In this document: in pieces, positions 1-12,786 of the stretch
Layout of the letters: every line of letters starts with the position of its first letter
Position numbering within the stretch: the stretch's first letter is position 1
Source: Paracentrotus lividus
Taxonomy: Eukaryota; Echinodermata; Echinoidea; Camarodonta; Echinidae
Assembly: GCA_940671915.1 (NCBI GenBank)
Contig: CALNVZ010000649.1
Location: 5,187,416-5,251,415, forward strand
Length of the DNA: 64,000 bases
Reading direction: 5' to 3'
Program-made: the position numbers and the translations under genes
Notes under the pieces: generated by a model
What the model was told of the DNA's origin: nothing
Databases searched by the model: none
Seen by the model: only the letters and a program-made list of their open reading frames with translations

Positions 1-633
1 CTAATTTATTATTGCAGCCAGCTGTATAGATTTCTACGCTTGTCAGTCGTATTTCCAACGTCGCTTCGTTGCGTCTGGCCTCTTAGATAAAGGACGCACC
101 TTGTTTAATTACGATATAATGCCGCACATTGGTATACGTTAACTTTACATTTTACATAGAGTAGAATTGATATGTTTTATCTTGACACATTATTACATGC
201 ACTTACAGCATATGTAGTGATCCCAGCTCAAATTTTTGGAAGCCTCCACAAAGTTACATTTTTTTTCTTTAAATGAATAAGATATCCGTGTGTAACATGC
301 AGTAAAGCAATTTTCTTTGACGGACCAATTTCGCGATTTCTTTCGACTTAGGGGTCAAGTTCAAACTCAAAATATTGATAGTGATCGGGTGTAGAACCGA
401 CCACCTTATCCCCAAAAACCAACCCGCCGTGTGTGGTGGGGTGCGATGTGCGATGCAGCAGCCTAACGATCTCCACGAATGATTCCTAAATGACAGACAA
501 GTTCATTTTAATATATGAAGTAAAATTTTCCTGGTTATTTTTCTAGGGAGAGGGTAATAAAGACGTGATAAGGCTTTAGTTAGCAAAAAATGATTTTTAT
601 TCTTCTTGCAGCTATTTTGGCTTGGGTTATACA
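1..633. other. non-coding, no feature recognised
   Basis: AT-rich sequence with stop codons in all frames and no conserved exon, RNA gene or clear repeat that I can support. Confidence 0.5.
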
Positions 634-838
634 TCAGGCGCGGATCCAGGGCCCCCCCCCCCCCAATTTTTTTTTAACCCTCACCCTCCCCCCCCCTTGC
701 TTATCATTCGGCCAGCGTGACGTGAAAAATTAAATGGTGACTTTTTTCACCCGGTGTGACGGGATAAAATTTGATATATCAAAATCTGAAATTCCAATTT
801 TGACCCCTCCCCCTTCTGAAGTACTGGATCCGCCACTG
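634..838. mobile_element. small inverted-repeat element (GCGGATCCAGG family)
   Basis: The left end CAGGCGCGGATCCAG (634-648) is matched in inverted orientation by CTGGATCCGCCACTG (824-838). The core has C-runs and T-runs. Related ends without clear partners occur near 17010, 21505 and 51000. It is most likely a short non-autonomous DNA element, and the reading frames across it look incidental. Confidence 0.55.
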
Positions 839-2139
839 CTGCATGCTCGCATAAACTTCAATAAAAAAAAAATAAATAAACACATGTTTATTAGTGGCTA
901 TGCATGCTCAGAGCATAGCACGCCCCTTTCCCCCTTTCAAATGTGCTCAGCGAATTTCCTGAAAATGTTTTTAATTTTTTTAAAATTACATTTACTAATA
1001 ATAAGACCAGTATTAATGGGTGATGGGTTGAGACTGAAAATCAAAACCAATAATAAATTAATGAATAAATATATAGATGGAATCTAAATTAGCATTTTCA
1101 GCTTGTTTCCCCCTCTGGCTTGCCACAAAACGTCATAATTCAATACTCTGTGTAATGATAGGATTGTTATACCCGATAAAGAATAAAGAAGGTCATGAAA
1201 TATTATGTTAAAAATGCACACTCCCCCGAAATAATTGGATATTAGCACTTTCTAGAAATTTTCTGCCCCACCCACTTTCTCTCATCACCCTATCCTTTTC
1301 ACCTTGTTCTTAGCAAAGGTCATTTCGTGTAAAGCCGTTTTAATTTGTTTTGATTTAAATTTATTCTCACATTATATTTCACGCCTTTTGGGGTAACCTA
1401 TAGCTAAGCCGGGTAATAATTAGTTAACACTATAAGCGCTTAGAAACACCAAGGTGTATGTATTAAGCGCTATGTAATTACTATTATTATTATCATAATA
1501 ACATGAATTTCAACATAGCTGCGGGACCCTATGATGTATCAATATCGTTTAAAAAAACGGAGCCCTGAAAAGATAATTAGAAGCATCACCACATATTACA
1601 AGAATATTTTTACAACGTAATAATAGAAATTCAGTAAAAAGTGAAACCGTAAATAAAATAATAATCAGAGGTATTATCACATACATACAAGTCATGTATC
1701 ATTCTTTTTACTCCATAGACATCAAGGTTTGACTAATGCTGGCCTATACACAGGTGCAGTTTGGTAAATATTGCCGTTTTAGCAAGGGCGGCGCTTTCAT
1801 GTCACAACTGGGGGGGGGGCGGAAACACCGGAGGGGGAATTAATAATACACTCAAGCTGAATAAAGCACCACAAAGATACATTTATTTGTATATCTAAAA
1901 TTCGAAATAGAATGACGTACTTTGCATATTATGTAAAAATTAATGACAATTTAAAGAATAAAGCGTAAGAACAAATAAAACATATTCCATGAATACATTA
2001 TAGCGAACTGAGGAAAGAGTATTTCACTTTAAATATCGTCTTGTATTTTGCCTAATATGATTTAGCATTGTATAGTTTTGCCTCTCCAAGAGCTTCACTA
2101 GCTGATCACTAAATAAAACAAAATGTTAAGCTCTAAAAA
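839..2139. other. non-coding, no feature recognised
   Basis: AT-rich sequence without a supportable gene. It includes a short G-run near 1810. Nothing else stands out. Confidence 0.45.
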
Positions 2140-2256
2140 TGGAGGGGGGGGGACGATCCCTCCCCCCAGAAGAAATCGAGGGGGGCCCTCGATTATTTCT
2201 GGGGGAGGGTTGTTCCCCCCCCCCTCGAAGTTTTTCTGGGGGGATCGTCCCCCCTC
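2140..2256. repeat. G/C-run palindrome
   Basis: The arm around GACGATCCCTCCCCCCAGAA (2152-2171) is repeated inverted as TTCTGGGGGGATCGTCCC (2234-2251), with a second inner inverted pair (TCGAGGGGGG / CCCCCCTCGA). It is a hairpin-forming short element. A reading frame through it is low-complexity and not a gene. Confidence 0.6.
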
Positions 2257-3077
2257 AGGGATCGCCACCAATGGGTATTAGATATCTTGATGATATTACA
2301 ATAATTATAAGAAACTTTGTTTATTTTATACATCCGACTCCGAGCATACAGCACAATCGTGAAAATCATCGACGTACATGTATGAAGTCAAACTTTACAG
2401 AAAATATCTGGGCCTCTGTATAACGTTTCAATATAATAAAATAACATTTAAGTTACCTTTCTGAGAAAGTTAATACCAACAACAAGGACTTTTCCTTTGA
2501 CCCTAACACATGATTTTACCAGGGTTCTTCTAAAATAAAATATCAAAAATCAAGTGAGAGTTGCGGGCATCACCGTGAGATTGGCGTAACGGAACGTGGC
2601 CTAATGCCAGGCCGCTAGAGAGCCGAGGCCTTCACGTCTTCACACCGTGAAGTGAAGACAGACCATGCTAATGAGACAAGTAAGCTTTTGATCCTGGATA
2701 AAGCTCTTAGATTTATGAAGGACGTTTAGAAAATATTATATGTTTATATGTTATTATTTATCATCATTTTGTTACTAAGATTGATGACATGTAGTGTAAA
2801 ATATTTTCGAGAATAAATGTATGATGAGATTATAATAGGCCTACAGCAATAAGTTATATGAAAGTGAATAGCCAATCCTTTATTTAAAAGTAAATGAGCC
2901 AACAAAAACCATTTAATTGTATACAGGCCCTAAAATTTTAGTTTCTATTTTTGTAAGTATTTGTATTTTGTCGAATGTATAAGGAAGAAAAACGCAACCA
3001 AATTATCTTTAAGCTACATATCTTCGTCATGATAATATATGTTTTCATTATAAGGTATAAAATGTGTTGTCTTTATA
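2257..3077. other. non-coding; possible decayed tRNA-like start
   Basis: No gene seen. Near 2583-2595 the string TTGGCGTAACGG resembles the A box of the tRNA-like element at 5463, but no B box follows, so it is at most a decayed fragment. Confidence 0.3.
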
Positions 3078-3140
3078 AGGGACCGCGGACTGGAGGTAGG
3101 CTCAGCCCCCCTTATATTAAAAAACTCTCCGCGGCCCCTG
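3078..3140. mobile_element. short CCGCGG inverted-repeat element
   Basis: GGGACCGCGGACTGG at the left and CTCCGCGGCCCCTG at the right are imperfect inverted ends around a core of about 35 bp containing CTCAGCCCCCC. The ends match the longer element at 31318-31476, so both belong to one family. Confidence 0.55.
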
Positions 3141-4215
3141 CTTGTGATAATTATCACAAGGAAAATTACTGAATTTAGTATTCTAAATATTCTCGTTGAT
3201 TTTGCCTTAATATAAATAATATGCTTTTGAAAATAGGCTGATAAATAATGATTGATTCCACAAAAACAAGCCCGCCTGTTTGCGGAGGGCCTATTGTTGT
3301 GGAATCGAATCGTTTTAAGGGCAAATTTAATCATGCCTGAACACGATACGGCTACAGCTTTCCTCAAGTATGGCTTGACTCGACTCCTTTTACCAATGCA
3401 GCAATTGGAAGGTGAAAAACACCATTTTCGAAGTTCGAAATTACAAGTGTTTCAGAAGTAAAATGCTCTCTTGGTAGTCTAAGGTCTCATTTGATATTTG
3501 GCCATTTAATTTTTCGGTCTGGTCGAGAAGTTTGCATCAAATTGGGCCAATGTGGGCACTCTCCGTTTTATAGAGTAACGAAAAAGGACAAACTCATGAC
3601 AGAGTCACGTTTAATTAAACAATTGCCCCATAAAAGTTGTCCAAACTTTATTCAACAACTAAATCACAAATCTCTCACGAAGTAAAGACCACCGAGGTAA
3701 GCTTTTGGCATGCGATAGCATCTTTCACGGTTTCAGATACACCAAACTCGAGAAAGAAGCGATAGGGTTTCTGACTGAGACAAACGAGAAATTAATCACG
3801 TCGGACTAAAGTTTCTTCCCAGAGGTATATGGTCTAGTTTCCAGCCACGAACCCTTGAATATTATTGTCGGTCAATAAAATAAAATGGAATTTAAACCTT
3901 AATAACAGAGACCACACTAATTGGTCGTGTATAGCTGCTAAATGACTGCACATTTTTAATGTCTTCCATCATATTTTTGATATCTTAAGACATGTTTGTG
4001 TTTATCATGTTAATAGGACACCAGTGATATCACATTGATTACACATTGATAACACGACTAGGCAATTGACATCATCTTTTTGGTTAAAATGACATTTTGG
4101 AGTCTGTGCTTGAAAACTATTCAGGTACGTTTTGAAAATGCATTTTCACATAACTGTTCACCTTTCCGTCTCAAGGGGGCCTCCTTCATGGTTGGCTTGC
4201 AGTATGTCAATGTCA
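3141..4215. other. non-coding, no feature recognised
   Basis: No exon or RNA gene is supported. Short frames (for example 3491-3685) have no recognisable domain or splice context. Confidence 0.4.
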
Positions 4216-4337
4216 AGAGAGAGAGAGAGGGGGGAGAGAAAATGAAAAATGACAGAGAAAATGACAGAGAAAATTTTAAAAAGAAGCAAGAAAGATTGGA
4301 AGAGAAAAGGGGTTCGAGGGAGAGTAATAGAGAGACA

Positions 4338-4383
<46 letters not shown>

Positions 4384-4491
4384 GAGAGAGAGGGAGAGAG
4401 AGGGAGAGAAGATAAGAAAAGGAGAAAATGACAGAGAGAAAGAATTAAAAAGAAGAAATACAGATCGGGAGAGAAAGGGCTCGAAAAAGAA

Positions 4492-4524
<33 letters not shown>

Positions 4525-4745
4525 AAGGGAGGACGGGTTACAGAATATAAAGGTAAAAAAGAGAAAACGAGAGAAATAGATAAAGAATAAATTAAGGAGA
4601 GGAGGAGGACTGAAAGGGGAGCGGAGAGAGAGAGGGACAAAAGAGAGGAGATATTATGAAAGAAAGAGAGGCAGACAGGGAGAGAAGGGTGAAAAAGAAG
4701 ATAGTGAGAGAGAGGGGGACAGAGAGGGGAGAGAGAAGTGGGGAG
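4216..4745. repeat. long GA-rich purine tract with (GA)n cores
   Basis: About 530 bp of almost pure purine on the + strand, with uninterrupted GA dinucleotide runs near 4340-4380 and 4492-4517 and many AGAGAGGGAG variants. The Arg/Glu-rich and Ser/Leu-rich frames across it are translations of the simple repeat. Such homopurine mirror tracts can form triplex DNA; that is general knowledge, not shown here. Confidence 0.9.
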
Positions 4746-5454
4746 GGGATTAAGAAAAAATGAAACGTCTTGGAGACTTGATGATTGAGAATGATATTTA
4801 AAAAGAAAAGAGTTGAGGAAAGTTTTACAGAGTTAGATCCACTGAAAAGATATTAAATACACCTTTTTTTCTCTCTCACTACGCCCCCTTTCTCTCTCTT
4901 TCTCTTGATCGACTTTTCGTAACTTATTGCTTGTCATGTTTTCATTTAAGTCCAAGATGTTAACTTTTGAATACTCAACTGAATGGATTTTAACATGATT
5001 TAAAAAAGATAAATTCGCTTTTAAATATTTTGGCAGGTTAAATGGTGATTAAAAAAAAAGGTCGGGAAATTGTACATCGTAGAATAATATCAAATCATTT
5101 ATGAGTCTTGATCAAAACAAATCGTACTCAATTCTTTCTTTTAATTGACGACTTGTTGAGTGAAATGATAGATATAAATATGACTAAATGACTTGATGTT
5201 ACTTATTGATCGCAATCAATAATGAATCACAATGCATTTTAAACAGTTTTGGCCAATTGAATGTATTAATTCGATCATTTACTAGTCAGATATTTTTTTC
5301 AGTAAATAGGCGTTTCACATTAAAAGGAAAGAGAGATGACGGGCCGTACACACAAGTTCCAACTTCATATGAATCTCTAATTTCTGATAGTGCAGACGCG
5401 CCGTTCTATTCCCTGGGCATTCTAGGCGACAAAATACAGTCTTGTCAACGCTGG

Positions 5455-5535
5455 CCTCAGTTTGGTGTAACGGATCGATTCTAATGAGGCGGAACGGACT
5501 AGGAAGGTATTGGGTTCGAACCCCATCTTCACGAA
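5455..5535 (+). repeat. tRNA-derived SINE head or tRNA pseudogene
   Basis: An A-box-like TGGTGTAACGG (5463-5473) is followed about 40 bp later by a perfect B box GGTTCGAACCC (5513-5523). The flanks do not pair as an acceptor stem, so this is a tRNA-like pol III promoter of a SINE or a dead tRNA copy, not a functional tRNA. Confidence 0.5.
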
Positions 5536-5614
5536 TAGTTCAACCTGATGCATGATCGGTGAAAATGTATCACGGAACAAAGGTCAGATGAATAAAAAAG
5601 ATCCGAAGGACCAT

Positions 5615-5820
5615 CCCCCCGTAAAAAAGGAAGAAGAAAAAAAAGAAAAAGAAAAAGAAAAGAAAAAGGAAGAACACATGAAGGATAAAGGTAGTATGAA
5701 ATGGGGACAAGGAAGACGGTTTTGTGTTTAATGAAGGAAGAGAGCATACAATAATGAAGAAAAGATATGAAGAAAGGGATGGGATGAAAACAAAATAAAA
5801 TAAAGAGAGAGAGGGGGTAG
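5615..5820. repeat. A/G-rich simple sequence
   Basis: AAGAAG/GAAAAA-rich low-complexity sequence with GAGAGAGAG at its right end. Minus-strand Phe/Leu/Ser-rich frames are translations of this tract. Confidence 0.7.
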
Positions 5821-8800
5821 AGTGCAAAAATGGTTACCCCATAGAGGTATAAAATATAATCTAATCTACTACAGAGAGGAAAGGAAACTATTCAAGAGTC
5901 CATCCTCGCAATCGCAACTCACCACGTAGATGGCGTACTTGTGTTCTATAGATTTTAGAGCATTGCATTAACTACGAAAACAAAATATAATAATATCCGT
6001 ATAATTCATTATACCTTCCCCTCTCTTTTCAAGTGATATATATTTTCATCGTATAATTATTCATTTTTTCCAAAGTATATATATATTCAAAATTTGAAAT
6101 ATCATATTTTTTTTCGATTTACCAAAACTATATCAAAGCTTTAAAAAACGGACCCGGACTGTTTGTGAACTACCTCAGTGTGACAACCGCAATAATCACA
6201 CAAAACAAATACTTAACAAACAAACAAACAAACAAACAAACAAAAAACATTCACATTTGCTTTAGTAACATTCGTAGGGATATATATACGCACAATCATA
6301 TAATATAAAAACAAATTTATAAAGAGTAATTAAAAATCAAACTTACCCCCTTCAGGTTGATCAGTCTCCAAGTCCAAAGAAAACACATTGCATGTTGCTT
6401 GCTGGAAAATATCGACTATTATGTTTGTGAAACTTATTTCACAAAACTAACTTTCAGCACCATAATCATGTACGGCGTATTCTGATTTATGAGCAAAAAC
6501 AGAAATGATTATGTTGAATTGGAGAGGACGAACATTTAATATTATTACTTATGAAGTTATTAAAGTGGAGAAAGTAAACATATCCGAGTTAACTTCTTTT
6601 ATTCGCAATTATGTAATCCATCTCTCTTTGAATTACATCCTGGAATAAAGTGGCATTTTTGTGAAGATGAAACGGGTCATTTGGTTTCTCTGCTGATGCC
6701 AACTTCATTTAAATCCTGATGTACACTATCTCCGTCTTGTGCTCAGCGTCTTAGTCAGTTTTCATCGTCCATTTTCACATACACACGGAATTCCGGGTCA
6801 CGTGTAAAATGCTTGAAACCATTATTTTATTACTCTTCAAAGTTACAAAGTTATTGATATCTAGCAAGGTTCGATCTATAATTGGTTTCACCAAGGTGCT
6901 TCATAATTTAATTCCTTTCATGGGAGAAGTGGTCCTCAGAAGTCCACAATATCTGTCAAAATGTACGGGTATATAATCATTTCAATCCATTATCTTGATA
7001 TGATAAAAAAAAGTTGATAACTAGTGGGTATCAAATGTCAACTAATTAATTGGCTCTACGTATTTTCTACACGTTATATTCCTTTGTAATTCCTTTAGGT
7101 CCATTCACGAGAGAAAAGGTCCTATATGGTTCATGTCCACATGCACGCAGAAGTCCATGACATCTGTCAAAAACAAAACGACTTGAAATCATTTTAATCC
7201 ATAATCTTGATATCAACACAGTTATTGATAACTAATGTGAACTAATCCACACAGCTTCCAAATGTATCATGAACATGAAGAGGGCTCTATTCAGTTCTAC
7301 AATCACGTCGAAGCAAAAATCACCATAATACGCATAATCTCCGAACGCCCCTCAAATATTTCAAGCTTTTTTTATCAGTGATGTATCCACAATAAAATCC
7401 GTTCCTAACATTGTGGGGAATTTCCTATCTCAACAGGGTCACAATTTTGTCTAGGGTTAGATGAAAATCATGACTGTTTGCTAAAGCAGGCGGAGGAGAT
7501 GGGGTATATCTATAGGCATCAATATCGAGTACAAACGGGACTGTTTACAAAGGCATTCCTCGATACATTGTTAGTATAGGCCCTGTTTACACTTGGAAAT
7601 TAATCCTACTTTAATTCGTGTGGCAGAATCGTGTCCTGGAAATCGACGAAATGTAATTCAAGAATTTATAGATGACGTCAAACATTTGGTAAAATATAGG
7701 AAAATTCGAATGATTATGATATTGCGAAGCTTCATGTGATTAATAATCATACTAAAATCATTCAAATAATAAAAAGAAAACAGCAACAAGGATAATTATA
7801 TTAAGTAATGTTTTGAAATATATTGTCTTAAAACGGCATTTATCTTTGTATGATTTATTCAAAACTGAACTATTTTTGTTTTATTTCATGGATTGAATAC
7901 CTTTGATATGATTTATTGTATGATTTCATTTCGAATGGTCAAAGCTTTTGAAGGGCTAATATTAATTCTTAATGTAATTCTTAATCATCTACCGCTATAT
8001 GAAATGGTGATGTGGTTGTTGTGTCTTTTTCATCCACAGTCACCCGATCAAAACTGCCTTGTAGTCAAAGCTTGTATATAGACCGTTGCTACATATTCCG
8101 ATGTAAACTGGGTTAAGAGATGACTGCTCTTCGGTCAAATAGTGTCATCGTGTGTCGGAATGTTTGCTTTATGAAACACCAAACAAAATGAGTCACTGGT
8201 GATCAGAGGTCGGGTATCGTATAGAGGGTATACGTATGACGTAACGAGGTGCAACATCAATTGGGAAACATGTAGTTCATTCAATAGACCGTTTCACTAA
8301 GTTATTATATTTTCATGCATACTTTAAAAAAAAATGTTCTTGACTGCCCGAAAGCTTGCCCGTGGCTTGCCCGGCAAAGCAATAATTAATGTATGCACCT
8401 TCGATTCCAAATATTGTAGTTCATTCTCTATTGTTTGAAAACATGGTTATTATGTCCCAAGGAAAGAAACGTCTAATTCTATAAATTATGAAAAGTATTT
8501 GTTTATATCCAATATTTGTTTATACAGTGAAACAATAATAGGCAGTTTTGAAACGTACACAACTTTTATCGATGGAGTTATTACATTGACATTGCCATGA
8601 TCATAACATATAGAAGAGAATATTTTATTGATATGACTTCTTCAAATCAAGTGTTTGAATAAATTGATATTGGGACATGCGTGGAACGTCTAACCGAAAG
8701 CGTCGTGCTTCACTTTCCAGAATGCACGCAAGTATAAAAGAGAACCGTCGTGAAAACGGCAAAGAAGAAAAGTTTTTGGTTGAGCATGCGCACATCAAAC

Positions 8801-9080
8801 TTCATCTCAAGTTGAAAGCGAAAGAGCTTACAATTTATTTTCATTCTGATAGCATTTGCGTATCAGAGGAGTCGCGTCCTCTTCTGAATATTCATAATAG
8901 GTGCTATCGCCCTCTATGAGACTGTTAAATTTACATTTTTTGTACATGGTCTGCTAACTTTGAATTATATCTTTCGATCAAAGACTAATATTTATTGCAT
9001 TCTTTGATTTCAATCGCCCACGTAGTGCTGATACGTACTTGCGTTTGCTACCAACCCATAAAACCAAGTTCAAAAGATGA
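5821..9080. other. non-coding; (AAAC)n and an imperfect local duplication
   Basis: No gene supported. An (AAAC)n microsatellite lies at about 6215-6247. A loose direct repeat (CAGAAGTCCA, ATCTGTCAAAA, AATCCATWATCTTGATAT) links about 6890-7010 with about 7085-7220. The 80-residue frame at 8677-8919 is basic but has no recognisable domain. Confidence 0.4.
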
Positions 9081-9190
9081 TATAAAATGGACCTTTTTTA
9101 ACTCATCATTCGTCAGTTCATTCTTCTTCAGCACTAAACGCCCGAGGCAGGAGAGAGCCACAGTCACAGTACGTAGATACATTGTACCAG
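9081..9190 (+). promoter_or_regulatory. candidate core promoter and 5' UTR exon
   Basis: TATAAAATGG at 9081-9090 lies about 30 bp before a TCAGTT initiator-like site (9113-9118). A stretch without a usable start codon then ends at 9190 in a strong donor, CAG|GTATGT. This is the layout of a non-coding first exon. Peptide gene P0 has a possible 3' splice site (TCTGCTTTCTTCAG) ending at 24435, just before its ATG, so the two could be joined across a 15-kb intron. That link is inference only. Confidence 0.3.
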
Positions 9191-9677
9191 GTATGTATTG
9201 GTTTATTTATGCATAATATTCAACATTCACGCTTCTCTAATCACATTCTATCATGTATGAGCTTTAACCGGAAAATTGCGATATTGATTGATTTCCACAA
9301 TGTATTTGTACGTTCATAACATATTTCTTTTATGTATCCTTTTTTTTTTCGGAATCCTACCATGATAACGATTTTTCTTTATTTTTGCTTGCTATTTATT
9401 TATTTTTATGAGATTAACTAAAAGTAAAGCCATAATGTATATATTTACCTATCATAAAGTGCATGTTTGTTTGTTGCTTGTGTTTTTTTTTTGCTCGCTT
9501 GTTTGTTTGCCTTTTTTGCCTTTTTTTACCGCTTTTTTAAAAGCTGATATTTCTTTCATCTGAGTAAATTATGCTTCCTTCAGTCTTTACATTCGAGGTT
9601 TTAGAAATTAAACCTGGGTTATATACCTTTGGTAGGATTGAATGATACCAATTATATTGGTTTCTTTCGAAATACCC
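9191..9677. other. non-coding, T-rich
   Basis: T-run-rich sequence without a supported feature. Confidence 0.4.
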
Positions 9678-9995
9678 TACATTGTAAAAAAATATTTGTA
9701 TTTTTACAGCAAATCTGCTGTCAGCAGAGTCGCCATAAACAAAAAATGTAATTTTAAAAACAATTTTGTTGTAAATTTCCCCTGCAAATAATTACGTGAG
9801 AAATACAAAATATACATCAGAAGTAACACATTTGTTCCGTTTTAACCAAATATGTTAGCTATAGAACTCTAATGATTTTTTTTCTACTCTTTTTTCGATT
9901 TACAACAAAACTTTTATTTTGAATTACCCTTTTGTATGGCGACTCTGCTGACATCACTTTTCTGTATTTTTTTATTTTTTATTTTTTATAGTGTA
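9678..9995. mobile_element. inverted-repeat MITE
   Basis: GTCAGCAGAGTCGCCATA (9720-9737) is matched inverted by TATGGCGACTCTGCTGAC (9935-9952). Weaker T/A-rich terminal pairing extends outward to ACATTGTA and TAGTGTA. About 320 bp, no coding capacity. Confidence 0.65.
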
Positions 9996-10322
9996 ACTAT
10001 AAAACAAGAGAGATGACCGTTACACCAAACTTTTAAGAATTAAATCATTGTAAAAATTGGTATTTGGCAGTTTAAATGTACGTTTGAGCAGGTCTGGCCA
10101 CATCTAATGCCATATATATTATTTCTCTTGTAAAAGACCTTCCGTATAATCACTTTATAGATTTATCTAATCTACAGAGAAAGCAACTATTATCCTGAAA
10201 TTTTCCTCCCCATCCGTGTCTGTAGTTTTATATTGAGAAAGAAAAATATACCCAACAATACTTTCCGTGACCCCGGCTTTCATTTAAGAGTGAAATTACT
10301 CACGTTTATGATAAATTTTAGT

Positions 10323-10325
<3 letters not shown>

Positions 10326-10375
<50 letters not shown>

Positions 10376-10376
10376 A
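10326..10376. repeat. (AT)n microsatellite
   Basis: About 50 bp of alternating AT with a single GT interruption. Confidence 0.95.
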
Positions 10377-10454
10377 ATTGAGATTTACAAATACTATACC
10401 CCATTTTACTTTATACTTCATTATCATTTATTGATTATTGTTATTGATTATTGT

Positions 10455-10508
10455 TTTAATAACAATAATAACAATAATAACAATAATAATAATAATAATA
10501 ATAATAAT
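10455..10508. repeat. (AAT/AAC)n microsatellite
   Basis: AATAAC units grading into pure AAT units. Confidence 0.9.
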
Positions 10509-10637
10509 GTAATTTCCATTTCTTTATAATTGCAATAGAATTATTATATATTATTTACATTGCTTTGCATATTAATACGATACATTTCAAACTCTTCTTG
10601 AACAGTGATGTCAAATATTAAAATTATGAATATCGCC

Positions 10638-10810
10638 TTTGCCATGTTATCATTCATCCGTATTATTTTTTTTTGGGGGGGGTATTAAATAATGCTTTTT
10701 AGTTATAGTAATGTAAATCTCAACAGCATTTGCCATGTTATCATTCATCTGAATTTTTTTTTTTGTATTAAATAATGAATTTTAGTGATAGTAATGTAAA
10801 TCTCAACAGC
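10638..10810. repeat. two-copy ~91-bp tandem duplication
   Basis: TTTGCCATGTTATCATTCAT starts copies at 10638 and 10729. Both continue with a T-run, GTATTAAATAATG, TTTTAG and GTAATGTAAATCTCAACAGC. Copy 1 carries an extra G-run. Confidence 0.75.
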
Positions 10811-11119
10811 TCTCTAAAATTGTGATTGCATCTGCGTTGAAGTTTATTAATGTACTAAATTTTTATTGTGATATATAAATACAGTGTAAACTATTCTTTA
10901 TTAGCTATATTAATATGTCTGACCTTTAAATCATTATCATTTGGCTCACAACCAGTATAATTCACTACATACCAAAATGAACAATATATCTGATTAATTG
11001 ATACCTGATCTTTTCTAAGCACTTCCTACCATGAATGATTTAACTGTTAATCCAAGGTTGCCCCAAAATAATTATTGTATACTATTAATTCACTCAATCA
11101 TACTCCACATAAAGCAGTA

Positions 11120-11340
11120 TAGCATGTTAACTCTTTTTCGGCTTTTTCATTTTCATTGTTAATTTTTGTATTTTGTATTTTGTACTATGATTTTGGTATG
11201 TAATTTTGAATTAATTTCGTTTTATATACATGTATTTCTTAAGTTTGTATGTTTATGTAAATTTTATTTGTAAATTCGATGTGTATCAGCTGTTAGCTGC
11301 AACTTTGAATGTTTCAATAAACCTTTTCAATTCAATTCAA
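11120..11340 (+). mobile_element. possible retroposon 3' end
   Basis: TTTTGTATTTTGTAC-rich sequence ending TTTCAATAAACC and a short (TTCAA)n tail looks like the 3' end and simple-repeat tail of a LINE. No coding part is left. Similar 3' ends are seen near 24000 and 41100. Confidence 0.35.
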
Positions 11341-12024
11341 AACATCAAACGTCTTGAAATTTACAAGTTGCAAAGTTGAAAGATTTGAAATTTATTCAGA
11401 TTATATGTTTCACGTCATGTCATGAATTGTATGCGACAAGCCATTTAGAATATATTTCTATATGGAAAATATAAATTGCGATAATTAGTTGTTGCTATGT
11501 GGGACAAATATTATTGCTTATCATACAGAACAAAACAAAATGTATACAATTTCAGCCTATTAAAAATTTCATATTCGTAACCGAGGAATGCAACAGCTTG
11601 CCACTTTAGGCTTTTAACAAAGATGTTCAGATATCATTATTTTGAAATATTGGAAACATAAACGAAGTAGTTGGAATGTATAAACCATATTACGGTGAAT
11701 TCATTAATAATTCGTTACTATTCCATCCTTGACCTATAATATATGATTTTTAACTGAAACTTGACCTCGTTCTTATCCCCGCTATTTGTATATTATACTC
11801 TTGTATACTGCGCAAACGGACGGTGTCTATTGCACGTCAAATAAGTGTGGAAATATTACTTTCTGAATGAAGCCCACCCCGTGAAGTTTAAACATGTTAC
11901 TCCCAGTCTAACGCATTAATATTATACACGAAACATTTTAGAATTATCGGTCATTCACGTAAGGTAAACAAAATGCAGCCGAACTAAAAGCAAATTATTA
12001 AACATATCATCCCCTCTGAAGCAT

Positions 12025-12195
12025 GGGAGGTGTTTCACCACGTCGTTCTTATAGTTACGAATGACTTTACGAACGAATGAAACATGTTCTTGGGTGGTAT
12101 ACTAACCACGTTCTCAATCATTTAGCACAAGAACTGATCACCAGTCATTCTTAAAGTAGTTCGTAAATTACGAAAGACTTGGTGAAAAACCACCC
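12025..12195. mobile_element. inverted-repeat MITE
   Basis: The left arm GGGAGGTGTTTCACCACGTC pairs with the right arm ending GACTTGGTGAAAAACCACCC. Pairing continues inward (TTACGAATGACTTTA / TAAAGTAGTTCGTAA). About 170 bp, non-coding. Confidence 0.65.
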
Positions 12196-12246
12196 TTGAT
12201 ATTTTACCCAAGGCGGGGCAGGATGTGTGGCCCCAGATTTCGAAAT

Positions 12247-12605
12247 TAATGATTACGCCAATCGGTCAACCAAACTATTTTTCTATCATTCAAAATAAAT
12301 TCTTCTTTTTAAGGTGTATTATTTGATATTTGATTGGCACATAATTAGTCTTTTTCCTTACAAAAATGTCTCAATAGTATAAATGGTATTTCAATGGTAT
12401 ATCAATGAAATACCATTGGATACCACTGAAATACCATTTGGGATTTTTGTAGGGGTTAGTACAACGACCAATTTTCCATTGTAATATTGAAAGGGCTTGA
12501 TGATAATTAAAATATTATTTTCCAATAAAAAATAGGCTCTGTATGGAATTCCTCCCCCGTCCCCACACCCTACGAAGGATGACCAACATAGCGTAACAAC
12601 AAAAA
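12247..12605 (+). repeat. direct-repeat copy 1 flanking a MITE
   Basis: Shares TAATGATTACGYCAATCGG, GTCAACCAAACT, CAAAATAAATTC, TATTGAAAGGGCTTGAT and GGAATTCCTCCCC with 13289-13540, in the same order. The copy at 12247 carries an extra short palindrome around 12384-12437 (ATGGTATTTCAATGGTAT and inverse). Confidence 0.75.
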
Positions 12606-12786
12606 TAACACTGCTATGCAGTATCAGGATGAAAAATCGCCTGTATTTCCGGTCACCTAAACCTTTTTGCTCATTGCGAAGCATGTTATGAAGCCATGGA
12701 AATGAATTTGTCAGCGTTTCACCTTGACACAATATCAAATGCACTGACACCATGCGAGCCTCCACAAAGTTACCCAATAGGGCCCT

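Noticed and set aside
4080..4640. Arg/Glu-rich (+) and Ser/Leu-rich (-) open frames of up to 160 residues
   Set aside because: They are translations of the GA-rich simple repeat, with no non-repetitive conserved part.
8677..8919. 80-residue basic frame with RKRR near its start, like a family peptide
   Set aside because: No signal peptide, no 67-nt phase-1 exon and no matching tail.
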